A stretch of 64,000 nt of DNA, from contig WHVD01000013.1 in assembly GCA_015178975.1 (NCBI GenBank), positions 744,001-808,000 on the forward strand, in the 5' to 3' direction. Below, piece by piece: positions 43,197 through 52,800 of this stretch. This DNA comes from Hysterangium stoloniferum. Taxonomy: Eukaryota; Basidiomycota; Agaricomycetes; Hysterangiales; Hysterangiaceae. The notes under the pieces are model-generated. The model worked only from the letters and a program-made list of their open reading frames with translations. It was not told the origin of the DNA and did no database searches. Numbering within the stretch: the first letter of the stretch is position 1; every line of letters begins with the position of its first letter. A program made the position numbers and the translations under genes.

Positions 43197-43837
43197 TGTA
43201 AAGGGTATGCATATATGCATACCTGGACTAAGGAATAATAACCGGATTATAGTACTTTATTATTTACCTTTTATTTTCTTTCTTTATATTCTTTCTATAT
43301 TTCGAGCACACCTTGATTTGTAGTTCGAAGCTTTGTGTATACGTATGGGCGCCCTCGGCGCCAAACGATAGACAACTTTTTACCCAGCAGACACCACTTC
43401 GTAACGACTCAGACGTCAAATAACGAGAGGTGTCAAGGGTAGTATCTCAGCTACCATAAAGGTAGCATTCTCTAGTCTACTAATAGCCTTTTGAACTCGA
43501 ACCGCTAAGGTCGAGTTCCGCTTTCAAGATTTTGCACTCGTCGACACCGTAGTCGACTCACGCTACTAATACTCTATCCTAGACTCTCAGTCTTTAGCTG
43601 AGTATCTTTCTTATTTCTAGCTACTAGTTGTACCGTAAAGGGTCAACTCGTTATCTTACTGTTCTAAGCCGTCGCGAGCAACTATACAGTTGCTCTTGAG
43701 GCGTGCAGTGCGTTCTTATACTAGTACTAACAGTCTAGTAGTCTATAGTATTGTACTGACGGTCAATACTCTCTAATAGTAGTTGAATAAACACTATTCT
43801 TCGTATATAGAGCGGTCAGAACCCACCACTCTTCACA
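43197..43837 (+). repeat. LTR-A, 3' LTR of A2
   Basis: This 641-bp LTR runs TGTAAAGGG...CTCTTCACA. U3 is of the A1 type and opens with the palindrome TATGCATATATGCATA. GGCGC/GCGCC (43,348-43,362) forms the hairpin shared among families. It is followed by cttag and then LTR-H. Confidence 0.92.
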
Positions 43838-43842
43838 CTTAG

Positions 43843-44784
43843 TGTAAAGGGTCGAGTAGTTTACCACTCAATGTACGATCGTTATCGACTAATGATAGTA
43901 CAAAATACAATTGACTAGTAGTTAAGATGTAGATTACGATCAACCCTTAAGGTACGATCGGCAGATAATTACAAGGATGGATTGACCTTACGGTACGATT
44001 CGATTGTTTAGCTAGTTGGGCTGAAGGCTGAATAGACAAGAGAAAGTATATAGTGCGCAAAGGAGAGAGAATATTCTAAGAAAGTTAGTTACGATAGATA
44101 TTCTTACCGCGCTGTTCAAGAGCTTGAAGTTGAGTCGAATAGTAGTAACGGACTTCGACTGTTTCAGTGCGAAGTGTAATTACTATGACTCAATGAAGAG
44201 AGATAGAGTAGAGGTTTGTTTTAGACAAGACCCCAAACCAGTACTTGCGTATGCAGGTGATGGTTGTCGGGGTTGAAAAGTGTCTAAGTTTTTGTTGTGT
44301 GACTACTACTGTGACATAGTTGTCGGGGTTGAAAAGTGTCTAAGTTTTTGTCGTGTGACTACTACTGTGACATAGTTGTCAGGGTTGAAAAGTGTCTAAG
44401 TTTTTGTCATGTGACTACTACTGTGACATAGTTGTCGGGGTTGAAAAGTGTCTAAGTTTTTGTCGTGTGACTACTACTGTGACATAGTTGTCAGGGTTGA
44501 AAAGTGTCTAAGTTTTTGTCGTGTGACTACTACTGTGACATAGTTGTTGGGGTTGAAAAGTGTCTAAGTTTTTGTCGTGTGACTACTACTGTGACATACG
44601 CATACTTCTTGTGGGCGAGAGCGCCCACAAGCATACATGGGCTCTCGAACTAATAAAGCGTATTTATGAGTGATAAAGAGAGAATAAAAAATATAAAACA
44701 AAATGAAATAATTGTATTATAAAGCAGCTTAAGGTCTAGGCTTAGAGCCTTTAGTCGCGCCTCCTATATGACCTATCCTTCACA
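43843..44784 (-). repeat. LTR-H, 942 bp, with internal tandem repeats
   Basis: The LTR runs TGTAAAGGGTCGAG...CTATCCTTCACA. On the minus strand it has the same layout as families A-C: U3, a GC hairpin (44,608-44,631, 10-bp stem with AGAG loop), a block around GTGTCTAAG, then R/U5 with stereotyped hairpins such as 44,153-44,176. The flanks cttag and gtaat do not match. Its length is inflated by six 56-bp repeats. Confidence 0.8.
44263..44598 (-). repeat. Six tandem 56-bp units inside LTR-H
   Basis: Units start at 44,263, 44,319, 44,375, 44,431, 44,487 and 44,543, each beginning GTTGT(C/T)(G/A)GGGTTGAAAAG and ending TGTGACATA. Only a few single-base differences separate them. The unit covers the AAAAGTGTCTAAG block, which in other families lies at the probable U3/R junction. 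Confidence 0.95.
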
Positions 44785-45166
44785 GTAATGAGAGAGTCAA
44801 ATAATAGAGTAGCGCGGATGTAGTCCACGTGGATTGAGATGTAGATGGAGTTTCGACTGGTACAGTTCAAAACTGATTGCGTAGATAGTTAAAGCCCATC
44901 TGTGATGGTCGAGATGATACCCCAATCACAACTTATGGGACACTAACTGATGTCTGGGTAAGTCGTGGTTGCAGGGTAAAAAGTGTCTGAGTTTCATTTG
45001 GTGCTGAGTGCACCCACAAGTATACACAAAGCTTCAAACTAATGAAATGGTGCAATATTCGAAGAATATAAAGAATAGAAAAATATAAATAGAATGTGTA
45101 AAATATAAATAAAATAAAAGGAGTGTTTTACCATAATGAAACTGTGGTAAAAGCATACTCCTCACA
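44785..45166 (-). repeat. Chimeric LTR: B-type U3 joined to C-type R/U5, truncated
   Basis: Read on the minus strand it starts TGTGAGGAGTATGC (family B), passes the CACTCAGCACC hairpin and at ACTCAGACAC changes to family C (GACTTACCCAGACATC). The U5 end is cut where LTR-H begins. It is inserted in the LTR-C that continues at 45,167. Confidence 0.82.
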
Positions 45167-46073
45167 CATATGTATTCTAGCACCCGTAGTGTAGAACTCA
45201 GACACTTTTTAGCCCACAACCACAACTTACCCAGACACCAGTTAGTGTCCTGTAAGTTGTGATTGGGGTATCATCTCGACTGTCACAGATGGGCTTTAAC
45301 TATCCATGCAATCAGAGTTTTGAACTACACTAGTTGAAACTCCATCTTTATCTCAATCTGTCACAACCGTCACATGTCACATATTGTCACAAACATTCAA
45401 AGGTAACTTTCGACAACTCTTCGACTTATTGAATTCAACTCAACAAAACCGAACATTATTCAGCACCATCAAATCTCTTTCGACATGTCTCAATTCGACG
45501 TCATGAATGATTTCATTATTAGTTCATAGCATAGTCATAATGATATGATGAAAAGCATAAAAGGGCTATGAAAGGAGCAAGGGAAGTCAGTCGAAATATC
45601 TGTATATTAGTGATATTAGTAATCTATCTTGTCGTAACTTCTTCGACAAATACTTCCGTGAGTTCTCGCGACTGGTATTAGCCTCTTACTTCATCTACAG
45701 GGTGAATATATACTTTGTCGAACGAGGCTTTCGAGTTCGATTAATAGAATATTATTCAACTTTATTGAAGAATAATCGATTTGTGACATAATCCGTGCGG
45801 ACTACATCCATGCTACTCTGTTATTTGACTCTCTTGTTATTCACTTCTGCACTCGAGCAGTCATTCAGAATCATACTTCACAGTCGATTCTCCTTATTCA
45901 TTTTAGCTCTCTATTCTACTTTAGATAGCTATTTTACTCAACCATATTGAACTAAACAGTCAATATGTGTTCGGTCTGTATTAGACTTAGATAGTCAATA
46001 CATCTTCATGTTGTACCTAAACGGTCGATATTCTTCGTATATAGAACAGTTAGAACTTCCACCACTCTTCACA
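45167..46073 (+). repeat. LTR-C, right part, split by LTR-F
   Basis: From CATATGTATTCTAG to CTCTTCACA this follows family C, with hairpins intact but more substitutions than at 28,228. It is split by LTR-F at 45,359-45,788. Confidence 0.85.
45359..45788 (+). repeat. Solo LTR-F inside LTR-C
   Basis: This 430-bp insertion has ends TGTCACAACCG...GATTTGTGACA, flanked by caatc (45,354-45,358) and taatc (45,789-45,793), a target duplication with one mismatch. It is homologous in reverse to 29,067-29,617. Confidence 0.8.
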
Positions 46074-46480
46074 GTATCTAATATTCACGGTCTGATCATG
46101 ATATATGCATACCCTTCACAGGTACTGTAATTTATATGACTCTTCACAGAATTGAACTGCAAGGGTTGATTCTTTAACTTTAACTAACATTGTCCTGATC
46201 AATGATCAAAGACAGTCAATAAAAGAGTCTCTGCCCTGAATCTGTCAAGTCTAGCATCTCTGACTGTTACATACATGAGGATGGTTGATGGATTCATCCA
46301 TCTTCTGCTCAAACTTTGAGCAACTGTACAGTTGCTCTTGACCATGACTTATGTACTTATTCTTTACTCTTCTTCCTTCTAAGTAATGTGTATTGTACTA
46401 AGTCAGTCAATACAATTCTTACCATACTTTACAAGTCAGTATTCTTTATACATAGGGTGGTAATCAATGTGACTCTTTAG
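46074..46480 (+). repeat. Scraps of degenerate LTRs at the edge of the nest
   Basis: The stretch 46,100-46,121 (ATATATGCATACCCTTCACA) is the end of an LTR-A. What follows keeps LTR landmarks such as GAGCAACTGTACAGTTGCTC near 46,318-46,338 and a hairpin GTATTG...CAATAC near 46,388-46,412, but is otherwise decayed. No gene is present. Confidence 0.6.
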
Positions 46481-46962
46481 AAATTGGGGAAGAATGAAAA
46501 TACTATTCCAAGACAGATGTGACTGGTAATGTAGTGTTGAAGGATTATGCCACAAGTAAGTATTCAGCCAGTTGCAGAGAGACTCACTTATGTATGTCTT
46601 TTAGGTTCAATGAATTCAAAAAGTATATAAAAGTATATAATTATAAATAATTAATAAAATTTAGGTAAGTTTCTGAGTTAGATCACATGCTTTGATAAAT
46701 ACTTAGAATTATTGACACAGAGGTACCTGGTGGCTTGGCAGACCGTATGTTTTTATTATACTAAGCTCATTTGTTCCCGCGGGCATGACGGTCACATATA
46801 AACCTTATTTCTCTCCTCTATAGTTTTGTCACGCGTGACAAGCGGAAAATACTGCCCTCCTCAAACAACTCGGACATCGCAAGTTTCCCTCCTTAGTCTG
46901 TCTTTCCATAAACTAATTGCATTAAGCAGAAGTAGCTCCGACTCGAACACACTAATCTAAAA
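46481..46962 (+). promoter_or_regulatory. Upstream region of RPS29
   Basis: This is the first stretch without retroelement similarity. CATATAAACC (about 46,795) is a TATA-like site, and pyrimidine-rich blocks (TTTCTCTCCTC, about 46,808, and TTTCCCTCCTTAG) precede the ATG, as is common for fungal ribosomal protein genes. Confidence 0.45.
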
Positions 46963-47261
46963 ATGACCCACGATTCCGTTTGGTTCTCGCATCCCCGTAA
47001 GTACGGGAAGGGATCCCGCCAGTGGTACGCAATCTCTTGTTTTTGTTCAAAAGAGAAGACACACTCATGTTTGGCTATTTCACAGCCGTCTCTGTGCTCA
47101 CCAGGCTGGTCTTATCCGCAAGTATGGCCTTGATTTATGTCGTCAATGTTTCAGGGAGAAGTCTGCTGCCATTGGTTTCGTCAAGGTGAGCACGTCAACC
47201 CAAGGTTCACCTTCTATCTTGTACTCATGACTCGTGTACTATTTTTCCACAGAATCGGTAA
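46963..47261 (+). CDS. RPS29: 40S ribosomal protein S29 (uS14)
   Basis: This is a zinc-binding protein of the small ribosomal subunit head. Three exons (46,963-47,024; 47,086-47,185; 47,253-47,261) give 56 residues, the same length as yeast Rps29. The N-terminus [20 protein letters not shown] and the core '[18 protein letters not shown]' are diagnostic. The four zinc ligands are C21, C24, C39 and C42. The introns are 61 and 67 nt with GT-AG ends; the last exon encodes only N-R-stop. All frames and phases close, so the gene is intact. It is the first host gene after the retrotransposon nest, about 0.5 kb from the last LTR scrap. Confidence 0.96.
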
Positions 47262-47837
47262 AAGCAAGTCGGGGATGGCTATTTCAGATTCCTAGACTTC
47301 TCTACTATATCACAGTTTCAAAATCCACTACATGTGTATGTCACTATGCAGCGCATGCTATCATACGGTCCTGAATCATTTGAACTGTTTTGCATGATAT
47401 TGTTTATGTGTGGGGGTATGATTGACCACCTGGATGCTGCGTGGCTGGTTATGGTCGTTTGACCCGAATTATGGTACACGCTGTGAATGAACTTCGAAAG
47501 ACTCTTCCAGCAATCATTTAAGGACGCAATTTAAGAGAACTCTACTTGTATTGAGGGCTAATTAATACTCCAGACTGATTTAGCAAAACACGTGTAGTTC
47601 CTTTATTAGAATTTATGGAGGCAAGTACTTACAACAGCCCGGAGTCTAGAGTTAAGGCATGTTGCAAACGACCCTGGTGCACTGCTGACCTTGTTTTCTA
47701 TTGTTGTTTTTCCACCCCCTCCCCCCACCCTTAAAACGAGGCCTGCGGATCTGTGTGAATATCCTTGGCTTGCATACCCTCCAGTGTGTGGATACCCTTG
47801 ACTGGCTTCCCTTGCTTTTATCTATACTCCTAGTACA
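47262..47837. other. Intergenic region between RPS29 and the GH16 gene
   Basis: It holds the 3' end of RPS29 and the promoter of the next gene. I see no further gene. A poly-C stretch (CCCCCTCCCCCCACCC, about 47,713) is the only unusual composition. Confidence 0.5.
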
Positions 47838-49555
47838 ATGCTCATTGCTCCTGCATGGCGTCAAGTGTCTCTCCTAACACTCTTCCTTCTCCTATCCGAC
47901 CATGCTGTAGCTCGTTCAGCCAACTTCTTGTCACGGAAGCATCCAGGGCTTGTCGAGGATCTCAGGATCGCTTGGACTGGACTACTAGACAATCAAGCAG
48001 CTTTGATTCAAACTAGAGATATAGAAAACAGCAATGGATCCGGTGTAGCGTCAAGCTCTAACAATGTTCGGTGTACGATCAACTCAATCGATACGCATCT
48101 GTTGCCACCCACGTCTTCAGTGCTCAGTTCTGATCCCGCTGGACCAACTGGGAAAGGTGGGACTACAACTGGTGTGACTCCTGCCCCTTCATCTGGGATC
48201 CTCGCGCCATCGATATGGAAGATTCAGAAAAACCATGTGAGTAACCTGTTATGTTATTCGACTCGCTATAATATTATTTCACAGACAGGTACCTCCTTCT
48301 TCGATGAATGGGACTTCAATGTAGGAGACGATCCCACTCACGGTATTGCAATTTATCTTCTAGCACGCATGTCAAGCTAATATAATTTTTTTTCTCAAGG
48401 CAACGTCCAATTCCTAGACGAGAACACAGCTGTATGTCAATTTCTTGACGTTTATCCAATATTTACCTTTCCTTTTAGCGAGCGGCGAACTTAGTGTCTG
48501 TTAACAGTGCAGGACATGCCATAATGGCCGTGGATACGACGCAAACTATCACGGGGAATCGCCGAAGTATACGCATCACGACAAATTACAATTTCACAGG
48601 TGGTCTTCTTGTTCTTGACGCTGTTCACGCCCCCACAGGATGCGCAACATGGCCTGCTTTTTGGTCGAATGGTCCTGATTGGCCGAACAACGGAGAGGCG
48701 AGTTTGATGAGGTCGACACTAAGCTTCTCACTGAAATGTAATCCTTACAGATCGATGTCATGGAGGGAGTGAATGATATCACAGTAAACCAAGCTAGCAT
48801 ACACACTGCCCCTGGCTGCCATATATCCGATTCTGAAACTGCAAATAACGCCACCGGTACACTTGTCGGGGGAAGCGACTGCGCTAGTGCTGAGAGTAAC
48901 AATGGTGGATGTGGGCAGCAAGCAACGTCTTTGACAAATACTTATGGCCCCTCATTCAACAGCAATGGCGGTGGTGTCTATGCCAGTATGTCGTCATACT
49001 ATTCCTTCTTCTTACTGACGTTGATGGTTTCCGTTTGGAATAGTGCTTTGGGACGAATCAGGCGTTGCGGTCTACTTTTTTACCCGCAGTGCCATCCCGA
49101 CCGATCTTACGGGCATGGCACCTCAACCCCAGAATTGGGGTGCGCCGTTTGCTCGGTGGCCTGCGACAAGTTGCAACCCCTTTCAGGTTAGCACCTCCAG
49201 CGTATATCCGTACCCTCCTTGACGGACACTTGTTTGTAGTATTTCCAACAGCACACTGCGATTTTTGACACCACATTGTGGTAAGTTTAATCCTTGTTCC
49301 AATAAATTGGGCGTTCACCAATCATAGTGGTGATTGGGCTGGAAATGTGTGGAATGTTGCCGGTGCTCCTGGCCAGGAACAGAGCTGCGCTCAGCGGACT
49401 GGTTTCGCGACCTGTACCGAGTTTGTACAGAAAAGTGGCTCATCCTTCCAACAAGCTTGTAAGCACATTCGTTTTCACTGCCACTCAGTCAGTTCATCCC
49501 TTTATTTTCAGACTGGGAAGTTCGCAGCGTCAGGTTGTATCAGAAGAATGTATGA
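47838..49555 (+). CDS. Secreted GH16 family endo-beta-1,3(4)-glucanase-like protein
   Basis: This is probably a cell-wall or extracellular beta-glucan hydrolase or transglycosylase of glycoside hydrolase family 16. Nine exons (47,838-48,236; 48,285-48,342; 48,400-48,431; 48,479-48,697; 48,751-48,985; 49,044-49,186; 49,240-49,280; 49,328-49,458; 49,512-49,555) give 433 residues with consistent phases. Residues 1-25 form a signal peptide (hydrophobic SLLTLFLLLS, likely cut after AVA). Residues 26-130 are a Ser/Thr/Gly-rich extension. The domain starts at 'TGTSFFDEWDF'. The catalytic motif is GEIDVMEGVN with E236, D238 and E241. 'CATWPAFWSNGPDWPNNGE' and 'LCGDWAGN' are typical of the laminarinase-like branch. 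Intron 4 is GC-AG and lies exactly after E236. There is no GPI signal. The gene is convergent with the GYF gene, 298 bp away. Confidence 0.93.
48698..48750 (+). other. GC-AG intron in the GH16 gene
   Basis: The donor is GAG|GCGAGT and the acceptor TTACAG|ATC, 53 nt. Only this splice gives the invariant GEIDVMEGVN. A GT donor four bases further in would break the motif. Confidence 0.85.
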
Positions 49556-49853
49556 TCCACAAAGTTTTTATTGCAATATCTGCAAATGGTTATTTCACAC
49601 TTTGGGGTTTATTGGAGTCATACAAGCTTCGATTGATCTGTTATCAGGCAGTGGGTGTCATGTAAATGAATGGATTGTGTGGCGCGACCACCTATTGTGT
49701 GCGTACGAAATGTTATTAGTGCGATCTAACGAAGTGCATTGCCTCGGCTTTTCTTTTTCACCATCTTGAACGGCAGCTCATTCTGCGCGGGTTTGGGTTG
49801 AGTTTTTACAACTGCAAGGGACAAAGTGAACATCCGCGACTTCAAAAGGCCAA
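49556..49853. other. Convergent intergenic region
   Basis: The 3' ends of the GH16 gene (+) and the GYF gene (-) face each other here. No further gene is seen. Confidence 0.5.
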
Positions 49854-52800
49854 TTAAAGCGTACCATCTGCTAACGAAGGTTGTTTCCCCGCTACAGCAA
49901 GCTTGGGTCGGTCTGCGGCATCGGCTTTACGTCTAGAACAAAAGTCAGCTGCAAATCTGCGGCCATCCAAAGTTGTGCTATTCATGTAGACCATATCTTG
50001 AATGACTTCGACTGTCGAAGGTGGGAAATCTAACGAAAATGTTAACAGCATCGTTATAAACTCCTCTGCTACATAGGAAGTCAGCTATTATGTTTATATA
50101 AAGGTACGAACCAGAACACACTATTGAAGCCCGCATTGAAGTCACGTACGGCCTCTCGAAGCCATTTCATGAACTCGGGTGATGGTGCTACGGGGCCTTC
50201 TTCGACTGAAGAGGCCGCTGGCTTTGAAGAAGTCAATACAGATTTTGTGGCAGGCGAAGAGGCAACCGAAGAAGATGCCCCAGGACGCGTGGAAGTGGTA
50301 CCGTTAATCGGTCGAGCGGAAGCCTGCGAGACGACAGGTGTATTGCCGGATGCCTGGCGAGAAGCAGTAGCTGCAGCTGTTACTTTGCCACCAGCTCCAA
50401 TGGTACTCCAAGCACCACCTGGATATTGGTTGGAGACAACCTGGAAGAAAACTCAGCCCTCATTACGTTGCATATAATACACAGCCTCCATTACCTTATT
50501 GGCGGAGTCGGCGTACGCCCTCCTAGCCGCAATGGCTGCAGTCTCCTTCTCTTTGGCAGCCGCCTTTTTCCTGCGTTCCTCCTCTTCCTGAATCTCTTTC
50601 ATAGTTTTTTTAGCTTGCGTCGGTTTCACAGCATTTGTCCAGACGGGTATAGTCGGCTGGGGAGGAGCAGCTACAGGAGCCTGTTCCTTCGGTACAGCTC
50701 GAGCCGTGCCAGCTTGAGAAGTAGGGAGACCCCAAGAAGCCGTGAATGTCTGTGTTTCCTCTTGAGGAACGACACGAGCTGCACGTTCCTTTTCTCGTTC
50801 GGCTTGTTTCCTTGCCTCCGCTCTCTTAGCCTCTGCTTCTTGGATCTCCCTCAGACCGGTCTTTGCTGTTTTCTCCTCGTCGGCACTAACAGGCGTTCCC
50901 CATGCTGGCTTGACAGGCGCCGGCGTTGAAAGCAACGGGGAAGGAGTCGTCTGAATTGTCATTGATTGAGTTGGTGGTACGGTCACAGGTTTCGCGGCAG
51001 TAGACTGGATAGCGGACGTTCGTCTTTTCGCAACTGGTTGCTGAACTGGCTGCGGCGCTACAGTAGGAGTAGGTATTGTGGTAGGAGTGGCTTGAGGAGG
51101 CACTGGTTCTGCAGGAGCGGGACTGAGTCGAGGAGGCGTATTCCATGCTGTCTGCTGCTCTTGTGAAAGCTCGGAAGGAGCGGTTCTAAGGGGCTCAGCA
51201 GCAGCAACCTCGCCCTCTGCCTTCGAAGAATTGTACCATTCGGTAGGCTCAGGCTGGCCTTGTAGTTTGCTGATGGTGGCTGCAGCATCATCATTAGACG
51301 GAGTCGTCACTACGTTGTATGCCGTAGGGTGAGGGGCATCAAATGGACGAGGGCGAGGCTGAGCAGTTTGCGATATGCCCCAAGGACCGCTGGAAATTTG
51401 GCTAGGTACTTGATTCGTTACATGCTGAGGAGTTACAGTATGAGTAGGAGCGCCAGAAGCGGTATTAGCTTGAACGTGAACAGGATGTTGCTGGTGTTGG
51501 GGGAGTTGCTGTGGAACATGCTGAGAAGCTAGAGGCTGTGGAAGTCCTTGATTATTGGGCAGAGTAAATGTACCAGGAGTGGTAGGTCCATAACTACTTC
51601 CGAAACCTGCTTGCATATGAGAATGCTCATCAAAGCCATGTTGTATGTTGTCATCCCTTAGGCTTGCACCAGGACCGACGGTGCTGAACACGGGTTCAAC
51701 ATCCCGCGTCATTTGAGAGAAGCCAGTATTGGCGATGCCATACGCTTCGGGAACGAGCCCAACTGAATCCTGACTGCCACGATTTGGTACAGCTGGACTG
51801 CCATACACATTGTTGAGGGTCGTTCTTTGAAGAGAAACATTACCGAGAGCATCATATTCATGGGGTCGTTGGACATTGCTACCATTATGAGTTCCCCACG
51901 GTGAGATTGGTACATTGCTGGAGCCTTGACCTTCGAATATGGATCCCCGTTGGCCTAAGATTGTTAAACGAGGCCCAAAAGGTAAATCGTTGGGTGTAGC
52001 AAAACCGGCACGGGGACCTAGCCCCGACTGTTGATCATAACTCCCGACTCGCCCCCCGAAGGCCGCATCCGTTCCATCAGGAGTGTAGACGGGACGTCCA
52101 AAGGCCTGATCGGGAGAAGCTGTCGACATACCGCCCATAGGGTTGGCGCTGAAGTTGGATAAAATAGGTGACTGGGATGTATTAGAAGACGAACTCAAAT
52201 ATGCGTCGAACGCAGCAGTGCGACTGGTGGCGGCTCCAGGATGACGGAATGCTGTACCATTGGTAAAGGTTTCTTGACCTTGGTGCATGGGTTGAATGGA
52301 AGTATTTTGCAATAAAGGTTGTCCAAAGCGGTCAAAAGCTTGACTACCAAGAGGCGGCCCGGTGGAAAGAGGTGTTAAACCAGGAGGACCACGATCTGAA
52401 AAGGAACTGAAGAACAACTTTTCTTTGCCTGCACGAAGGCTTAGCTCGCCGACGGGGGTCCAGTCATGGTCCAAATGAGTGCGTTTCATGAGAAGGTCCG
52501 GAGCGAAATACCCTTCGTCATACCACTTCTGCATTAGAGTAGCGGCGAAAGGACCTGTTAGGCACATCTTAATTAGCAACTTTCATTCTTGGTGCAGACA
52601 AACACTAATACCTTGTATATTGCCTTTTGGATCTCTGTATGACCAATTAACATTAGAAGGATCATCTTCGATGTCCGGGGGGCGAGCAGCGGATATGCCA
52701 CTTTTGTACGCATTAGAGCCGAGGGTATCTTCATTCAGGCTACTAGGAATATTATCTTGTCTGTTTACTTCGTCCAGCACTGAAAGGACGCCCATAGGCG

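Larger units (their letters stand above)
31533..43837 (+). mobile_element. Ty3/Gypsy chromovirus A2, nearly whole, with extra 3' ORF
   Basis: Order: 5' LTR (31,533-32,649, containing a solo LTR-B), PBS (32,651-32,670), gag-pol (about 32,726-40,147), promoter-like spacer, extra 3' ORF (40,480-43,171, interrupted by a solo LTR-A), polypurine tract and 3' LTR (43,197-43,837). The gag-pol frame is open over 2,273 codons. The flanks do not match (tccac and cttag), and the H1 gag cut on the left does not resume on the right. The two LTRs agree well in R/U5 but differ strongly in U3. A2 is therefore probably a recombinant and not a simple insertion. It has two nested solo LTRs and about one further break, so it is young but looks inactive. 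Confidence 0.9.

Noticed and set aside
44263-44598. CRISPR-like array
   Set aside because: The six 56-bp units are directly contiguous with no spacers, and the context is a fungal LTR.
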